Below, in pieces: positions 43,577 through 52,838 of a stretch of 64,000 nt of DNA; position 1 is the stretch's first letter; each line of letters starts with the position of its first letter. Origin of the DNA: Methylobacterium frigidaeris (lineage in GTDB: Bacteria; Pseudomonadota; Alphaproteobacteria; Rhizobiales; Beijerinckiaceae); the NCBI RefSeq assembly GCF_022179185.1, contig NZ_BPQJ01000026.1:1-64000 (forward strand), given 5' to 3'. The notes below the pieces were generated by a model. That model searched no databases and was not told the origin of the DNA. It saw nothing but the letters and a program-made list of their open reading frames with translations. Both the position numbers and the translations under genes were made by a program.

Positions 43577-45991
43577 TCACGCGCTCTTCGGAAACGGTAC
43601 CACGGTCTCGTCCCCGCCGCCGCCCTTCTCCGCACCCCGCACCACCGCCTCGATCATCCGGGCGAGGGTCGCCTGATCGTAGGGCTTGGCCAGCCGCGGC
43701 AGGCGGGCGGCTTCATCCGGGGCGAGGTCGGCATAGCCGGTGGCGAGGATCACCTTGAGACCGGGCCGCTCGGCCGCGATACGGGCGGCGAGCTGGAGGC
43801 CGGTCATCTCCGGCATGGCGTGATCGGTGAGGACCAGGTCGAGGGTGCGGGCGCGGCGCATCAGCTCCAGCGCCTCCTGGCCGGAGCGGGCCTCGATCAC
43901 CCGGTGGCCGAGATCCTCCAGCATCGCGGCACTGTTCTCGAGCACCAGCGGGTCGTCGTCGACGACGAGGACGACCTGCGATGCCAGGGTGCGGGAGACG
44001 CCGCAGCGGAAGGGCGCCTCGCCCGGTGCCGCGGTGGCGGCGACATCCGGCGCCGCCACCGGCAGCCAGATCTCCGCCGTGGTCCCGGTGCCCGGCCGGC
44101 TGCGCAGCACCAGGCGGCCCTGCGACTGCGCCGCCAGGCCATGCACCATCGAGAGGCCGAGGCCGGTGCCCCGGCCGACGCCTTTGGTGGTGAAGAACGG
44201 TTCCTGCGCCCGGGCGAGGGTCGCCGCGTCCATGCCGGTGCCGGTATCGGTGACCGAGAGGCAGAGCATGGGCGTGTTCTCCCCGGCCGAATGCTCCTGC
44301 CCAAGTGCTTCCTGCCCAAGTGCTTCCTGCCCAAGTGCTTCCTGCCCAAGTGCCTCCTGCCCAAGTGCTTCCTGCTCAGGTGCCTCCTGACCCAGCCGGG
44401 CCGCGATCGTGACGGTGCCGCCCTCCGGCATCGCGTCGCGGGCATTGACCACGAGGTTGAGGAGCGCGAGCTCGAGCTGGTGGGCGTCGACCAGGGCCGG
44501 TGGCAGGCCGAGGGGGAAGCGCGTCTCGATCCGCACGGCCGGGCCGATCGAGCGTTGCAACAGGTCGGTCATGTCGCGCACCAGGCGCGCGAGGTCGACC
44601 GCCTCGGGCTTGAGCTCCTGGCGCCGGGCGAAGGCGAGCATTCGCTGGGTGAGGGCCGCGCCGCGCTCGGCGCCCTGCACGGCATTGTCGAGCAGGCGCA
44701 GCAGGCGGGGATCGTCGGGCAGGCGCTTGCGCAGCAATTCGAGGCTGCCCAGCACCGCCATCAGCAGGTTGTTGAAGTCGTGGGCGACGCCGCCGGTGAG
44801 CTGGCCCACCGCCTCCATCTTCTGTGCCTGGGCGAGCGCGGCTTGCGCCTGCTCCAGGGCCTCCTGCGCCCGTTTGCGCTCGGTGATGTCGCGGGTGACC
44901 TTGGCGAAGCCGACGAGCCTGCCATCCTCGCCGATGATCGGGTCGATCACGACGCTCGCCCAGAACCGCGTGCCGTCCCGGCGCACCCGCCAGCCCTCGG
45001 CCTCGAACTTCCCGCTCCCCGCGGCGGTGGCGAGCGCCCGGGCCGGCACGCCGGAAGCCCGATCCTCGTCGGTGTAGAAGCGCGAGAAGTGGGTGCCCAC
45101 GATCTCGCCGGCCTCGTAGCCCTTGATCCGGCGCGCGCCGGAATTCCAGTTCGCGACCACGCCGTCGCGGTCGAGCATGAAGATCGCGTAGTCGGTCACG
45201 CTCTGGAGGAGCAGGCGGTAGCGCTCCTCGCTGGCGCGCAACGCCGCGGCCTCGCGGGCAGCGCGCTGGGAGACGCGGCGGTCGATCGCGGCGGCGAGCA
45301 GCGCGAGGGTGAAGACCAGGAAGGTCACCGCCGTGACGCCGACGGCGAGGCGGACCTGGTCGAACCCCGCTCCGGCCCCGGACTGGTCCGCCCCGGTGGG
45401 TTGAGAGACGTGCAGGCCCTGCATGGCGGCGTAATGCATGCCCGCGATGGCGAGGCCCATCGCCACGGAGGCCGCGATCCTCAAGACGAGCCCGCTCTCG
45501 CCGAGCGCCAGCCGGATCGCCACCGTGGCGGCCCCTACCGCGATCAGCACCGCGGCGGCGACCCAGGCCGGATCGTAATGGAGCGAGGCGGGAAGGCGCA
45601 TCGCCGCCATGCCGGTATAGTGCATCGACACGATGCCGAGCCCGGTCCCCAGGCCCGCCACGACGATCCTCCCCGGGCCGGCTTTCGGTCCCTGGACGGC
45701 GGCGAGGCCGAACGCCGTCACGGCGACCGGGAGCGCGAGGGAGAGCAGCGTCAGGCCGAGGTCGTAGGTGATCTCGAGGCCAGGCAGGCGGAAGGCCAGC
45801 ATCGCCACGAAGTGCATCGACCAGATGCCGCCGCCGAGCACCAGGGCGGCGGTCATCAGCCAGGCCCGCCGGGCCCAGCCGGTCGCGGCCTTCATCCGGC
45901 CGGCGAGATCCAGCGCCACGAAGGACGCCAGCATCGCGATCGCGATCGAGAGGGTGACGAGGACGGGATCGTGGACGCCGGCATGCGCCAT
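43577..45991 (-). CDS. MHYT-PAS hybrid sensor histidine kinase
   Basis: An 804-residue membrane kinase. Seven N-terminal helices hold three MHYT-type motifs (SMHFVAM at 59, SMHYTGM at 123, GMHYAAM at 185) thought to bind a metal or gas. A PAS domain (~255-370) precedes the HisKA box EAVGQLTGGVAHDFNN (His404), HATPase_c (NARDAM, DTGTGM, GTGLGLSMV) and a receiver domain (VVLVVDDDPLVLENS, phospho-acceptor near Asp723 in LTDHAMPEMTG). Between the N and G1 boxes a run of GQEAL pentapeptides (534-566) is inserted. The signal and target regulator are unknown. Confidence 0.93.
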   Translation of the reverse strand: MAHAGVHDPVLVTLSIAIAMLASFVALDLAGRMKAATGWARRAWLMTAALVLGGGIWSMHFVAMLAFRLPGLEITYDLGLTLLSLALPVAVTAFGLAAVQGPKAGPGRIVVAGLGTGLGIVSMHYTGMAAMRLPASLHYDPAWVAAAVLIAVGAATVAIRLALGESGLVLRIAASVAMGLAIAGMHYAAMQGLHVSQPTGADQSGAGAGFDQVRLAVGVTAVTFLVFTLALLAAAIDRRVSQRAAREAAALRASEERYRLLLQSVTDYAIFMLDRDGVVANWNSGARRIKGYEAGEIVGTHFSRFYTDEDRASGVPARALATAAGSGKFEAEGWRVRRDGTRFWASVVIDPIIGEDGRLVGFAKVTRDITERKRAQEALEQAQAALAQAQKMEAVGQLTGGVAHDFNNLLMAVLGSLELLRKRLPDDPRLLRLLDNAVQGAERGAALTQRMLAFARRQELKPEAVDLARLVRDMTDLLQRSIGPAVRIETRFPLGLPPALVDAHQLELALLNLVVNARDAMPEGGTVTIAARLGQEAPEQEALGQEALGQEALGQEALGQEALGQEHSAGENTPMLCLSVTDTGTGMDAATLARAQEPFFTTKGVGRGTGLGLSMVHGLAAQSQGRLVLRSRPGTGTTAEIWLPVAAPDVAATAAPGEAPFRCGVSRTLASQVVLVVDDDPLVLENSAAMLEDLGHRVIEARSGQEALELMRRARTLDLVLTDHAMPEMTGLQLAARIAAERPGLKVILATGYADLAPDEAARLPRLAKPYDQATLARMIEAVVRGAEKGGGGDETVVPFPKSA
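44294..44392 (-). repeat. In-frame 15-bp tandem repeat (GQEAL pentapeptides)
   Basis: About six units of the 15-mer CCCAAGTGCTTCCTG (plus-strand sense) with a few diverged end copies. Because the unit is a multiple of three, copy-number change would lengthen or shorten the histidine kinase without a frameshift. Confidence 0.9.
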
Positions 45992-46157
45992 CGGGCACCT
46001 TGAACTCGCATGGACGGCCGCCGGAGCGGATGCGTCCGACCCCGGCTCGACCGAGCCGGGGAGCTTCGCACCTTATCTCATACCGCAGCTCGCAAACCCG
46101 CGCGACGCACGAATTGGGAGTTGCGCAATCGCATTTGATCGTCCCACGATTGCGGAG

Positions 46158-47186
46158 CTACCAGGTGGTCGGCTTCGGATTGCGCTCGTCGAAGCCCTTC
46201 TGATGCCAGTAAGGATAGATCGGCGTCTCCTGGCTCGCCGCGTCGAGGCGGGCGATCTGGGCGGGGTCGAGGGTCCAGCCGACGGCGCCGAGATTCTGCT
46301 TCAGCTGCTCCTCGTTGCGGGCACCGACCACGATGTTGGCGACCGTCGGACGGCTGAGCAGCCAGTTGAGCGCCACCTGGGCCACGCTGCGCCCGGTCTC
46401 GGCCGCGAGCTCGTCGAGGACGTCGACGACCCGGAACAGGGCCTCGTCGGCGACCGGCGGCCCGCCCTCGGCGCCGCCGGACGCGATGCGCCCGCTGGTG
46501 TTGGCGCCGCGGCGGATCTTGCCGGTGAGGCGACCCCAGCCGAGCGGGCTCCACACCATGAGGGCGACGCCCTGGTCGAGGCCGAGCGGCATCAGCTCCC
46601 ACTCGTAGTGCCGGCCAACCAGCGAGTAATAGCCCTGATAGGCGACGTAGCGGGCGAGCCCGTAGCGCTCGGAGGTCGCGAGCGCCTTCATCAGCTGCCA
46701 GCCGGAGAAGTTAGAGGCGCCGATATAGCCGATCTTGCCCGCCCGGACGAGGTCGTCGAGGGCTCGCAGGGTCTCGTCGACCGGGGTGAGCGCGTCGAAG
46801 CCGTGCATGAAGTAGACGTCGATATGGTCGGTGCCGAGCCGGCGCAGGCTCGCCTCGCAGGCGCGGACCAGGTGGTAGCGCGACGAGCCCTTGTCGTTCG
46901 GCCCCTCGCCCATCGGGAAGGTCGCTTTGGTGGAGATCAGCGCCCGGTCGCGCTTGCCCTTGAGCGCCTGGCCCAGGATCTCCTCAGACGCGCCCTGCGA
47001 GTAGATGTCGGCGGTGTCGAAGAAGGTGACGCCGGCATCGAGACACAGGTCGACCATCCGGCTCGCCTCGGCGACGTCCGTCTGCCCCCAGCGCTGGAAA
47101 AACTCGTTGCTGCCCCCGAAGGTGCCGGTGCCGAGGCTCAGGACCGGAACCTTGAGGCCGGACCGCCCGAACTGCCGATATTCCAT
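46158..47186 (-). CDS. Aldo/keto reductase
   Basis: A 342-residue NADPH-dependent (beta/alpha)8 oxidoreductase. Seen are YRQFGRSGLKVPVLSLGTGTFGG, the catalytic Asp/Tyr segment FFDTADIYSQGASEEILGQ, Lys in ALISTKATFPMG, the His stretch IDVYFMHGFD, and the cofactor-binding VVGARNEEQLKQNLGA. It is closest in layout to the AKR11/YajO-type group. The ATG at 47186 starts the conserved N-terminus; longer frames add a Pro/His leader. Confidence 0.92.
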   Translation of the reverse strand: MEYRQFGRSGLKVPVLSLGTGTFGGSNEFFQRWGQTDVAEASRMVDLCLDAGVTFFDTADIYSQGASEEILGQALKGKRDRALISTKATFPMGEGPNDKGSSRYHLVRACEASLRRLGTDHIDVYFMHGFDALTPVDETLRALDDLVRAGKIGYIGASNFSGWQLMKALATSERYGLARYVAYQGYYSLVGRHYEWELMPLGLDQGVALMVWSPLGWGRLTGKIRRGANTSGRIASGGAEGGPPVADEALFRVVDVLDELAAETGRSVAQVALNWLLSRPTVANIVVGARNEEQLKQNLGAVGWTLDPAQIARLDAASQETPIYPYWHQKGFDERNPKPTTW

Positions 47187-47419
47187 GGGTTGAGCCCTCA
47201 TCTGGCGCCGGGCGGCGTGCCCGGGTGTCATGGGATGGAGGTGTCTTAGGAGCCTGGGAGGCGACGACAAGCCGGTCGGGCGCCGGGGTGGGGATGCGCC
47301 GGGGAGATCGGCGGCTTCCCTCCTCCCAGGGGAGACGGGGCTGTTCGGGAAGAGGGGAAGTCCTGCGCCGTTTCACGTCCCCGGAGAGCCCTGCCGGGTT
47401 GTCCGATCGACTCCCCGCC

Positions 47420-48565
47420 TCACGCCACCTGCCGCAGCTCCGGCGCGGCGAGCTCCACCCGGTCCCGCCCCTGTGCCTTGGCCTGGTACAGCGCCCGGTC
47501 GGCGAGGGCGAGCAAGGCGTCGAAGTCTCCCGTGCCCCGGGCGACCCCGACGCTCACCGTGACCGCGAGGCCCGGCACCGGGTCGGGGCGCATCGCCGCC
47601 ACGGCGAGGCGCACGGTCTCGGCGGTGGCCGCCGCCTCGGCCGTGCCGGCGCCGGGCAGCAGGCAGGCGAATTCCTCCCCGCCGAGGCGTCCGAACGCGG
47701 CCCCTTCCGGCAGGATCTGGCGGGCGGCGGCGCAGAAGCCGATCAGCACCGCGTCGCCGACGGCGTGGCCGTAGGTGTCGTTGACCCGCTTGAAGTGGTC
47801 GAGATCGAACAGCAGCAGGGCGGTCGGCCCGGCTCTGCGCGCGCGGCGGGCCGCGGACGCCAGGGCCCGGCGGTTGGCGACGCCGGTGAGCGGGTCGGTC
47901 TCGGCGACGCGGCGCTGCTCGGCCTCCAGGCGCTCCTTCGCCATCGCCATGAACAGCACCGAGATCGCCACGGTGTAGAGCAGGGCGACGAAGGACAGGA
48001 CCGCCACCCAGAAGGTCTGGCCCGGGGTTCCGGTCGGCGGCGCCGGCAGGACCAGGGTGGCGGGGATCCGCGTCCAGATCAGCAGCGCCTCGCTGGCGAG
48101 CAGGATCGCCGCCGGCGCCCGCGACGGCAGCCTCTCGCCGCGATGGTGCCAGAGGGTGCGGGCGGCGAGGGCGCAGGACAGGCCGGCGATCGCGGAGGAG
48201 AGGATCACCCGCGCCCCGAGCGAGGCGTAGAAGGGCGGCACCAGGCAGGCGGCGAGCCAGACGAGCGGGCCGGCGGCGATCCAGAGGAGCGGGACGCGCC
48301 GTCCCTCGAACGAGCGGGCGCCGCCCCAGATCAGCCCGTAGGCCGCGAGCATCATCGCGTTGGCGAGCCCGATCGACAGCCAGTCCGGGATGACGTCGCG
48401 CAGGCCGAACAGCGTGACCGCGACGGCGCCGACGATCTGGGCCGCACCGAGGAAGCCGAGGGCCCGGGTCTGCCTGGCCTGACTCCAGGACAGGAGGTAC
48501 AGCGCTCCCATCACGACCATCACGAAGACGGTCACGGCCACCAGGGTCGGCGCGTCCAGCTTCAT
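47420..48565 (-). CDS. Membrane diguanylate cyclase (GGDEF)
   Basis: A 381-residue protein with about six N-terminal transmembrane helices (to ~residue 205) and a C-terminal GGDEF domain that makes cyclic di-GMP. The active-site loop reads RLGGEEFACLLPG (GGEEF, an active variant), with DPLTGVANRRAL, LLLFDLDHFKRVNDTYGH and ADRALYQAKAQGRDRV. No RxxD inhibitory site sits five residues before GGEEF. The N-terminal sensor is of an unrecognised type. ATG at 48565. Confidence 0.93.
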   Translation of the reverse strand: MKLDAPTLVAVTVFVMVVMGALYLLSWSQARQTRALGFLGAAQIVGAVAVTLFGLRDVIPDWLSIGLANAMMLAAYGLIWGGARSFEGRRVPLLWIAAGPLVWLAACLVPPFYASLGARVILSSAIAGLSCALAARTLWHHRGERLPSRAPAAILLASEALLIWTRIPATLVLPAPPTGTPGQTFWVAVLSFVALLYTVAISVLFMAMAKERLEAEQRRVAETDPLTGVANRRALASAARRARRAGPTALLLFDLDHFKRVNDTYGHAVGDAVLIGFCAAARQILPEGAAFGRLGGEEFACLLPGAGTAEAAATAETVRLAVAAMRPDPVPGLAVTVSVGVARGTGDFDALLALADRALYQAKAQGRDRVELAAPELRQVA

Positions 48566-48714
48566 CCCGTGATTCCCGCCCGGCGTCGCTCGGCACGGTT
48601 TGTAGCACGGCCGAATGCCCGAAGAATGTTCATTCGTCGCCGCGAAACCCTCAATCGGGTGAGAGAAGAGGAAAATTGCCGGCTGCGCGGCGGCTCAAAA
48701 ACTAACAGGCGGGC

Positions 48715-50427
48715 TCAATCCGCCAGGCGGCGGAAGCGCCAGGCCACCCGGGTCCCGTCGGCGGCCGTGAGATGGAGTACGATCTGCTCGGTGCGACGGG
48801 CACCGTTGAGGGCGGCGAAGAACACGCTCTCCTCGATCACCGGGTCGATCTCGTCGGCCTCGAACAGCCAGGGCGCGCCGGCCCCGGCGAGCCGCACGCC
48901 GCGCCCGACCCGGCTCGCCCGCACGGTCGGGTGGAGATGGAAGCGGATCGCCGCCTCGGCCGTACCGCCCCGTCCGGCCGGATCGCGCACGAAGCCGTCA
49001 TGTCCCTCCAGAAGGGCGCCGTCCGGATGCAGGCGCCAGCGCCGCTCGTGGAGGAGGCCGAGCGTCGGGGCGTAGCCGTCGTGCCGGGCGGCGAGCACGG
49101 CGGCACCGGCCGCGTCGGTCCCGCGCTCGACCGTGACCTCGGCCGGGCCGCGCACGACGATCGGCCCCATCCGGCGCTTCAGCCAGGCGGCGAGCGGGTG
49201 GATCAGGCCCGGCTGCGGCAGGGCGAGGAAGCGGCAGGAGGACGAATCGGCGAGGCAGGCGGTGGAATGGGCGGCGGTGGTGCGGGCGAGCTCGCGCATC
49301 TCCTCGCCGGTCGCCGGCATGCCGCAATTCACCACCAGCCGCTGCGGCCCGCAGGACAGCTCGAAGGACAGGCAGCCGGCCCCGGCCGCGGCCGAGTAGG
49401 CCGGCGGGGGCGCCGCGCCGATATCCGCCACCACCAGGGTGCCGCCCCCGCCCTCGAGGCGGGCATAGCCGGAATGGGGCGCGTGCATCAGCGGCTTGGC
49501 GAGCGCCCCGTCATAGACCAGCAGGGTGGCGAGCTGGTCGGCGGCGGTCGCCCCCATGCCGTTGTGGTGGCCGAGCGAGGCGTCGCCGTGGCGGAGGAGG
49601 CGCAGGAGCGGCAGCATCCGGTCGATGGCGTTCAGCAGGGCTTCCGGCGGGGCGATGTCGCGGCTCAGGAAGCTCTGGCGCAGGGGCAGCAGGTCGAGGA
49701 GCAGGTCCTTGGCGAAGCCCGGATCGCGGCTGCGATGGCCGCCATCGGGCAGGATCTGGCGCGTCAGCTCGCGGTTGAGGAGCCGCGTGCCCCGGCGCAG
49801 GACCGGCTCGAACCCCTCGCAGCACAGGCCCGCATAGGTGAGCGCCACCGCCGCGACGAGCCGGCCGCGGGGCATGACGCCGCGTCGCAGGGCCCGGTCG
49901 AGGGTGCGGGTGCAGCGCCCGATCAGCTTCAGGAAGGCCTGGTAGAAGGCGTGATCCGCCCCCTCCAGCACCAGGGGCGACTGGCACAGGAGCGAGATCA
50001 GCCGCCGGGCGACCACGGCGGGACGCTGGGCCAGGGCCTGGTCGCCGCGCCCGGCCATGAAGTCCTGCACGAAGGCGCGGGCATTGGAGCGCGCCAGCGC
50101 GCTCTCGGCGGCGCGCAGGTGGCGCAGCCAGCCGAAGCCGTAGAGCTCCTCGCCCCACTGGCTCGACGGCGGCGCGAAGTCGAACGGCGAGCGCCCGCCG
50201 GTGGCGAGCGCTCGGCCGGCGAACACGAACAGGCCGGCATAGATGTCGGCCGCGATGGTCGCGTCGCTGGTGCGCAGGTCCTGCGGCGCGATGACGAGGC
50301 CGGTGGGGCGCAGGCGGGCCAGTGCCGAGGGGCGCGAGGTCGCGCGCACGGCAGCGCCCCGCAGGACGCGCCCCGCCTCGTGCCCGACGAGCCGGTAGAA
50401 TCGCCAGCGGTCAGGCCCCCAACCCAC
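48715..50427 (-). CDS. Heparinase II/III family protein
   Basis: A 570-residue protein. The N-terminal helical toroid (VLRGAAVRATSRPSALARLR, QWGEELYGFGWLRHL, RSRDPGFAKDLLLDLLPLRQ) is followed by the beta-sandwich domain with HNGMGATAADQLATLL, HSGYARLEGGGGTLVVADIG and AAHSTACLADSSSCRF. I recall this family beside rsmB in alphaproteobacteria. It may act on a uronic-acid polymer. GTG at 50427 was chosen because GGGAGG sits six bases upstream; the longer frame is basic and unlike the family. The 50428-50648 gap holds nothing clear. Confidence 0.85.
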   Translation of the reverse strand: MGWGPDRWRFYRLVGHEAGRVLRGAAVRATSRPSALARLRPTGLVIAPQDLRTSDATIAADIYAGLFVFAGRALATGGRSPFDFAPPSSQWGEELYGFGWLRHLRAAESALARSNARAFVQDFMAGRGDQALAQRPAVVARRLISLLCQSPLVLEGADHAFYQAFLKLIGRCTRTLDRALRRGVMPRGRLVAAVALTYAGLCCEGFEPVLRRGTRLLNRELTRQILPDGGHRSRDPGFAKDLLLDLLPLRQSFLSRDIAPPEALLNAIDRMLPLLRLLRHGDASLGHHNGMGATAADQLATLLVYDGALAKPLMHAPHSGYARLEGGGGTLVVADIGAAPPPAYSAAAGAGCLSFELSCGPQRLVVNCGMPATGEEMRELARTTAAHSTACLADSSSCRFLALPQPGLIHPLAAWLKRRMGPIVVRGPAEVTVERGTDAAGAAVLAARHDGYAPTLGLLHERRWRLHPDGALLEGHDGFVRDPAGRGGTAEAAIRFHLHPTVRASRVGRGVRLAGAGAPWLFEADEIDPVIEESVFFAALNGARRTEQIVLHLTAADGTRVAWRFRRLAD

Positions 50428-50648
50428 GCCACCTCCCGCTCCGCAGGCTTCGCCACCATGGCCGCCGGTTCTGCGACGAAAACCTGCGGCAAAACAAGGA
50501 CCTCGGCGGACGAAGCGTTGGCGTGCCAACGCAAGTCCGCCGAAGGGGCCGACATTGAGCGGCCACGCTCGTCAAGGAATGGTCAAGGATCGCCGCGGGG
50601 TCAAACCGCCGGATCGCCCCGTGAACAGATTCCTCACGTGCCGCTTCC

Positions 50649-51983
50649 TCACGTGCCCTTGCGCTCCAGCCGCACCGCGTAGAAGCCGTCGAGCCCGCCG
50701 CGGCCCTCCTCGGGCCAGTGCGACGGCAGGGTGCGCAGGTCGCCCGTCGCGGTGACGAGGGCGGGATCGCCGACCTCCTCGGGGGCGATCGGGCGCCGGG
50801 CGAAATCCGGATGGCGCTTCAGGAAGGCCTCTCCTTGCGCCTCGCCCTCCTCCGGTTCCAGCGAGCAGGTGCAGTAGACGAGACGCCCGCCCGGGCGGAC
50901 AAGACGCGCCGCCTTGTCGAGGAGCTTCGCCTGGAGCGCGGTGAGGCGGGGAAGGTCGCTCTCGCGCTTCGACCAGGCGACGTCCGGGTGGCGCCGCACC
51001 GTGCCGGTGGCACTGCACGGCGCGTCGAGCAGTACCGCGTCGAAGGGCTGGTCCTCCGGCAGCGCAAGAGCGTCGAGGGCCCGCACCTCCGCCGAGAGAC
51101 CGAGGCGGGCGAGATTCGCCTCGAGCCGGCGCAGGCGGGGTGCCGAGCGGTCGACCGCCAGCACCTGCGCGCCCGCGGCGGCGAGCTGAGCGGTCTTGCC
51201 GCCCGGCGCGGCGCAGAGATCGGCGACCCGCTCGCCGGGCTTGACCCCGAGGAGGTGAGCCGGCAGCGCCGCCGCGGCGTCCTGGACCCACCAGGCGCCG
51301 TCCGCGAAGCCGGGCAGCTCCGGCACCGGGGTGCGGGCATCGTCGAGGCGCAGGCTCAAGGATCCCGGCAGGCGCCGGCCGTCCAACCGATCGGGGATCG
51401 AGGCGCCCGGGCGCAGGGTGAGGTCGAGCCCCGCCCCGCGGGCATTGGCGGCCGCGATGGCCCGGGCCGTCTCCGCGCCGTAGACCGCGATCCAGCGCCG
51501 CGCGAGCCAGCCCGGCGTGTTCAGGTGCAGGGGGTCGGCGTCGCCCTCCTGGCGGATCGCGTCGCGCTCGCGGGCGATCCGGCGCAGCACCGCGTTGGCG
51601 AGGCCGGCGAGGTGCTGCAGGCCGGGCTCGGCCTTGGCGAGGCGCACCGCCAGGTCCACGGCGGCGTGGTCCTGAACGTTGAGGTAGAGGATCTGCGCAG
51701 CCCCAGTGGCGAGCAGCGCGACGAGGCCCGGCTGGTCCTCCGGCAGGCCCTTCGCCAGGCGCTGGTCGAGAGCATGGAAGATCACCCCGAGATGCCGGAA
51801 GGTCGTGGTGGCGATGGCGCGGGCGAGGCCCGCATCCTGCGGCGGCAAGGCAGCCCGGTGGGCCGCCGGCTCCATCACGTCCTCGAGGGCCGTGCCGCGG
51901 TTCTTGCCGAGCAGGTCCGCCACGATCCCCCAGGCGAGGCGCCGCGCCGGCAGCCCGGCGACCTCGTTTTGCTGTCCGTCCAT
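50649..51983 (-). CDS. rsmB: RsmB/NOP-family 16S rRNA (cytosine-C5) methyltransferase
   Basis: A 444-residue protein with an N-terminal NusB-like domain (ALARAIATTTFRHLGVIFHAL, AAVDLAVRLAKAEPGLQHLAG) and a C-terminal RNA m5C methyltransferase domain. SAM-binding motif I is DLCAAPGGKTAQ; the two catalytic cysteines are in DAPCSATGTVRRHPD and YCTCSLEPEEGE. This pairing is specific to RsmB (C967 of 16S rRNA in E. coli). ATG at 51983. It is divergent from the DUF1674 gene. Confidence 0.93.
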   Translation of the reverse strand: MDGQQNEVAGLPARRLAWGIVADLLGKNRGTALEDVMEPAAHRAALPPQDAGLARAIATTTFRHLGVIFHALDQRLAKGLPEDQPGLVALLATGAAQILYLNVQDHAAVDLAVRLAKAEPGLQHLAGLANAVLRRIARERDAIRQEGDADPLHLNTPGWLARRWIAVYGAETARAIAAANARGAGLDLTLRPGASIPDRLDGRRLPGSLSLRLDDARTPVPELPGFADGAWWVQDAAAALPAHLLGVKPGERVADLCAAPGGKTAQLAAAGAQVLAVDRSAPRLRRLEANLARLGLSAEVRALDALALPEDQPFDAVLLDAPCSATGTVRRHPDVAWSKRESDLPRLTALQAKLLDKAARLVRPGGRLVYCTCSLEPEEGEAQGEAFLKRHPDFARRPIAPEEVGDPALVTATGDLRTLPSHWPEEGRGGLDGFYAVRLERKGT

Positions 51984-52144
51984 CCTCACTCCACCGCGCC
52001 CCCGGCGCGGACCTTGACGCTGCCGCTCGCGCCCTCCACCTCGGAGGGATCGGCGGCCTCGTGCTCCGGGGTGGCATCCGGCCGCCCGAGATGCAAGCGC
52101 CGCGACGACGACCAGGACGACCTGGAGCAATCGAGAGTCGATCG

Positions 52145-52345
52145 ATGAGCGAGAGCGAATCCCCTTCCCGCAAGGCCCTGTCGCCGGCCGCGCAGCGCGC
52201 CCTCGCCGAGGCCGAGGCGCGGCGGGCCGAGATCGACGCCCGGGCCGAGGAGATCCGGCGCGAGCGCGAGATCAACGGGCGCGGCGGCCTGGAGCCGGTG
52301 CGCTACGACGATTGGGAAGTGAAGGGCCTGGCGACCGACTTCTGA
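52145..52345 (+). CDS. DUF1674 / SDHAF4-like succinate dehydrogenase assembly factor
   Basis: A 66-residue protein ending in the family signature GGLEPVRYDDWEVKGLATDF. The homologous mitochondrial SDHAF4 binds the flavinylated SdhA subunit and protects it before assembly into complex II; bacterial members are presumed to do the same. The N-terminal part is a charged helix (ALAEAEARRAEIDARAEEIR). ATG at 52145. No sdh genes lie nearby. The PH-domain gene follows 10 bp later. Confidence 0.85.
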   Translation: MSESESPSRKALSPAAQRALAEAEARRAEIDARAEEIRREREINGRGGLEPVRYDDWEVKGLATDF

Positions 52346-52355
52346 GGGGGCGACG

Positions 52356-52730
52356 ATGGGATTGCTCGACGGCCTGCTGGGCCATGGCAGCGACGCGGCA
52401 CCGGAGGCGGTGGCGCAGGAACTCGACGGGATGCTGGTCCCGGGCGAGATGGTGCAGGTGGCGTTCCGGGTGATCCGCGACCTCATGGTGTTCACCGACC
52501 GGCGGATGATCCTGGTCGACAAGCAGGGTGTCACCGGCCGCAAGGTCTCCTACCTCACGGTGCCCTACCGGGCGATCACCTCGTTCTCGATTGAGAATGC
52601 GGGCAATTTCGACCTCGATTCGGAACTGACGATCTGGGTCTCGGGCCGGCCCGACCCGATTTCCCGCACCCTGAAGCGCGGGGCCGACATCCGCGGCATC
52701 CAGCGGGCGATCGCCGCGTCACTCCGCTGA
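52356..52730 (+). CDS. Bacterial PH-domain (DUF1696-like) protein
   Basis: A 124-residue protein that is essentially one bacterial pleckstrin-homology domain, with QVAFRVIRDLMVFTDRRMIL, KVSYLTVPYRAITSFSIEN and ELTIWVSGRPDPISRTLKRG as the successive strands. The family is conserved and cytosolic, with unknown ligand. It is close to the DUF1674 gene and probably co-transcribed. Confidence 0.85.
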   Translation: MGLLDGLLGHGSDAAPEAVAQELDGMLVPGEMVQVAFRVIRDLMVFTDRRMILVDKQGVTGRKVSYLTVPYRAITSFSIENAGNFDLDSELTIWVSGRPDPISRTLKRGADIRGIQRAIAASLR

Positions 52731-52773
52731 CGGGAGATCCGGAACGCCTGCCACCCGCTCCCGTTGGGGTCGC

Positions 52774-52833
52774 GAAGTCCCCGACAAGGACAGGAAGTCC
52801 CCGACAAGGACGAGACGTCCCCCGACAGGAGCA
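52774..52833 (+). repeat. Three 20-bp direct repeats upstream of the cupin gene
   Basis: Units begin GAAGTCCCCGACAAGGAC at 52774 and 52794, with a diverged third (GACGTCCCCCGACAGGA) at 52814. The array ends a few bases before the cupin ATG, so it lies in the likely 5' untranslated region or operator. The exact 20-bp period is about two helical turns. Confidence 0.7.
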
Positions 52834-52838
52834 GGATC

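Noticed and set aside
44294..44392. CRISPR-like array
   Set aside because: The units are adjacent 15-mers with no spacers, in frame inside a kinase gene; there are no cas genes.
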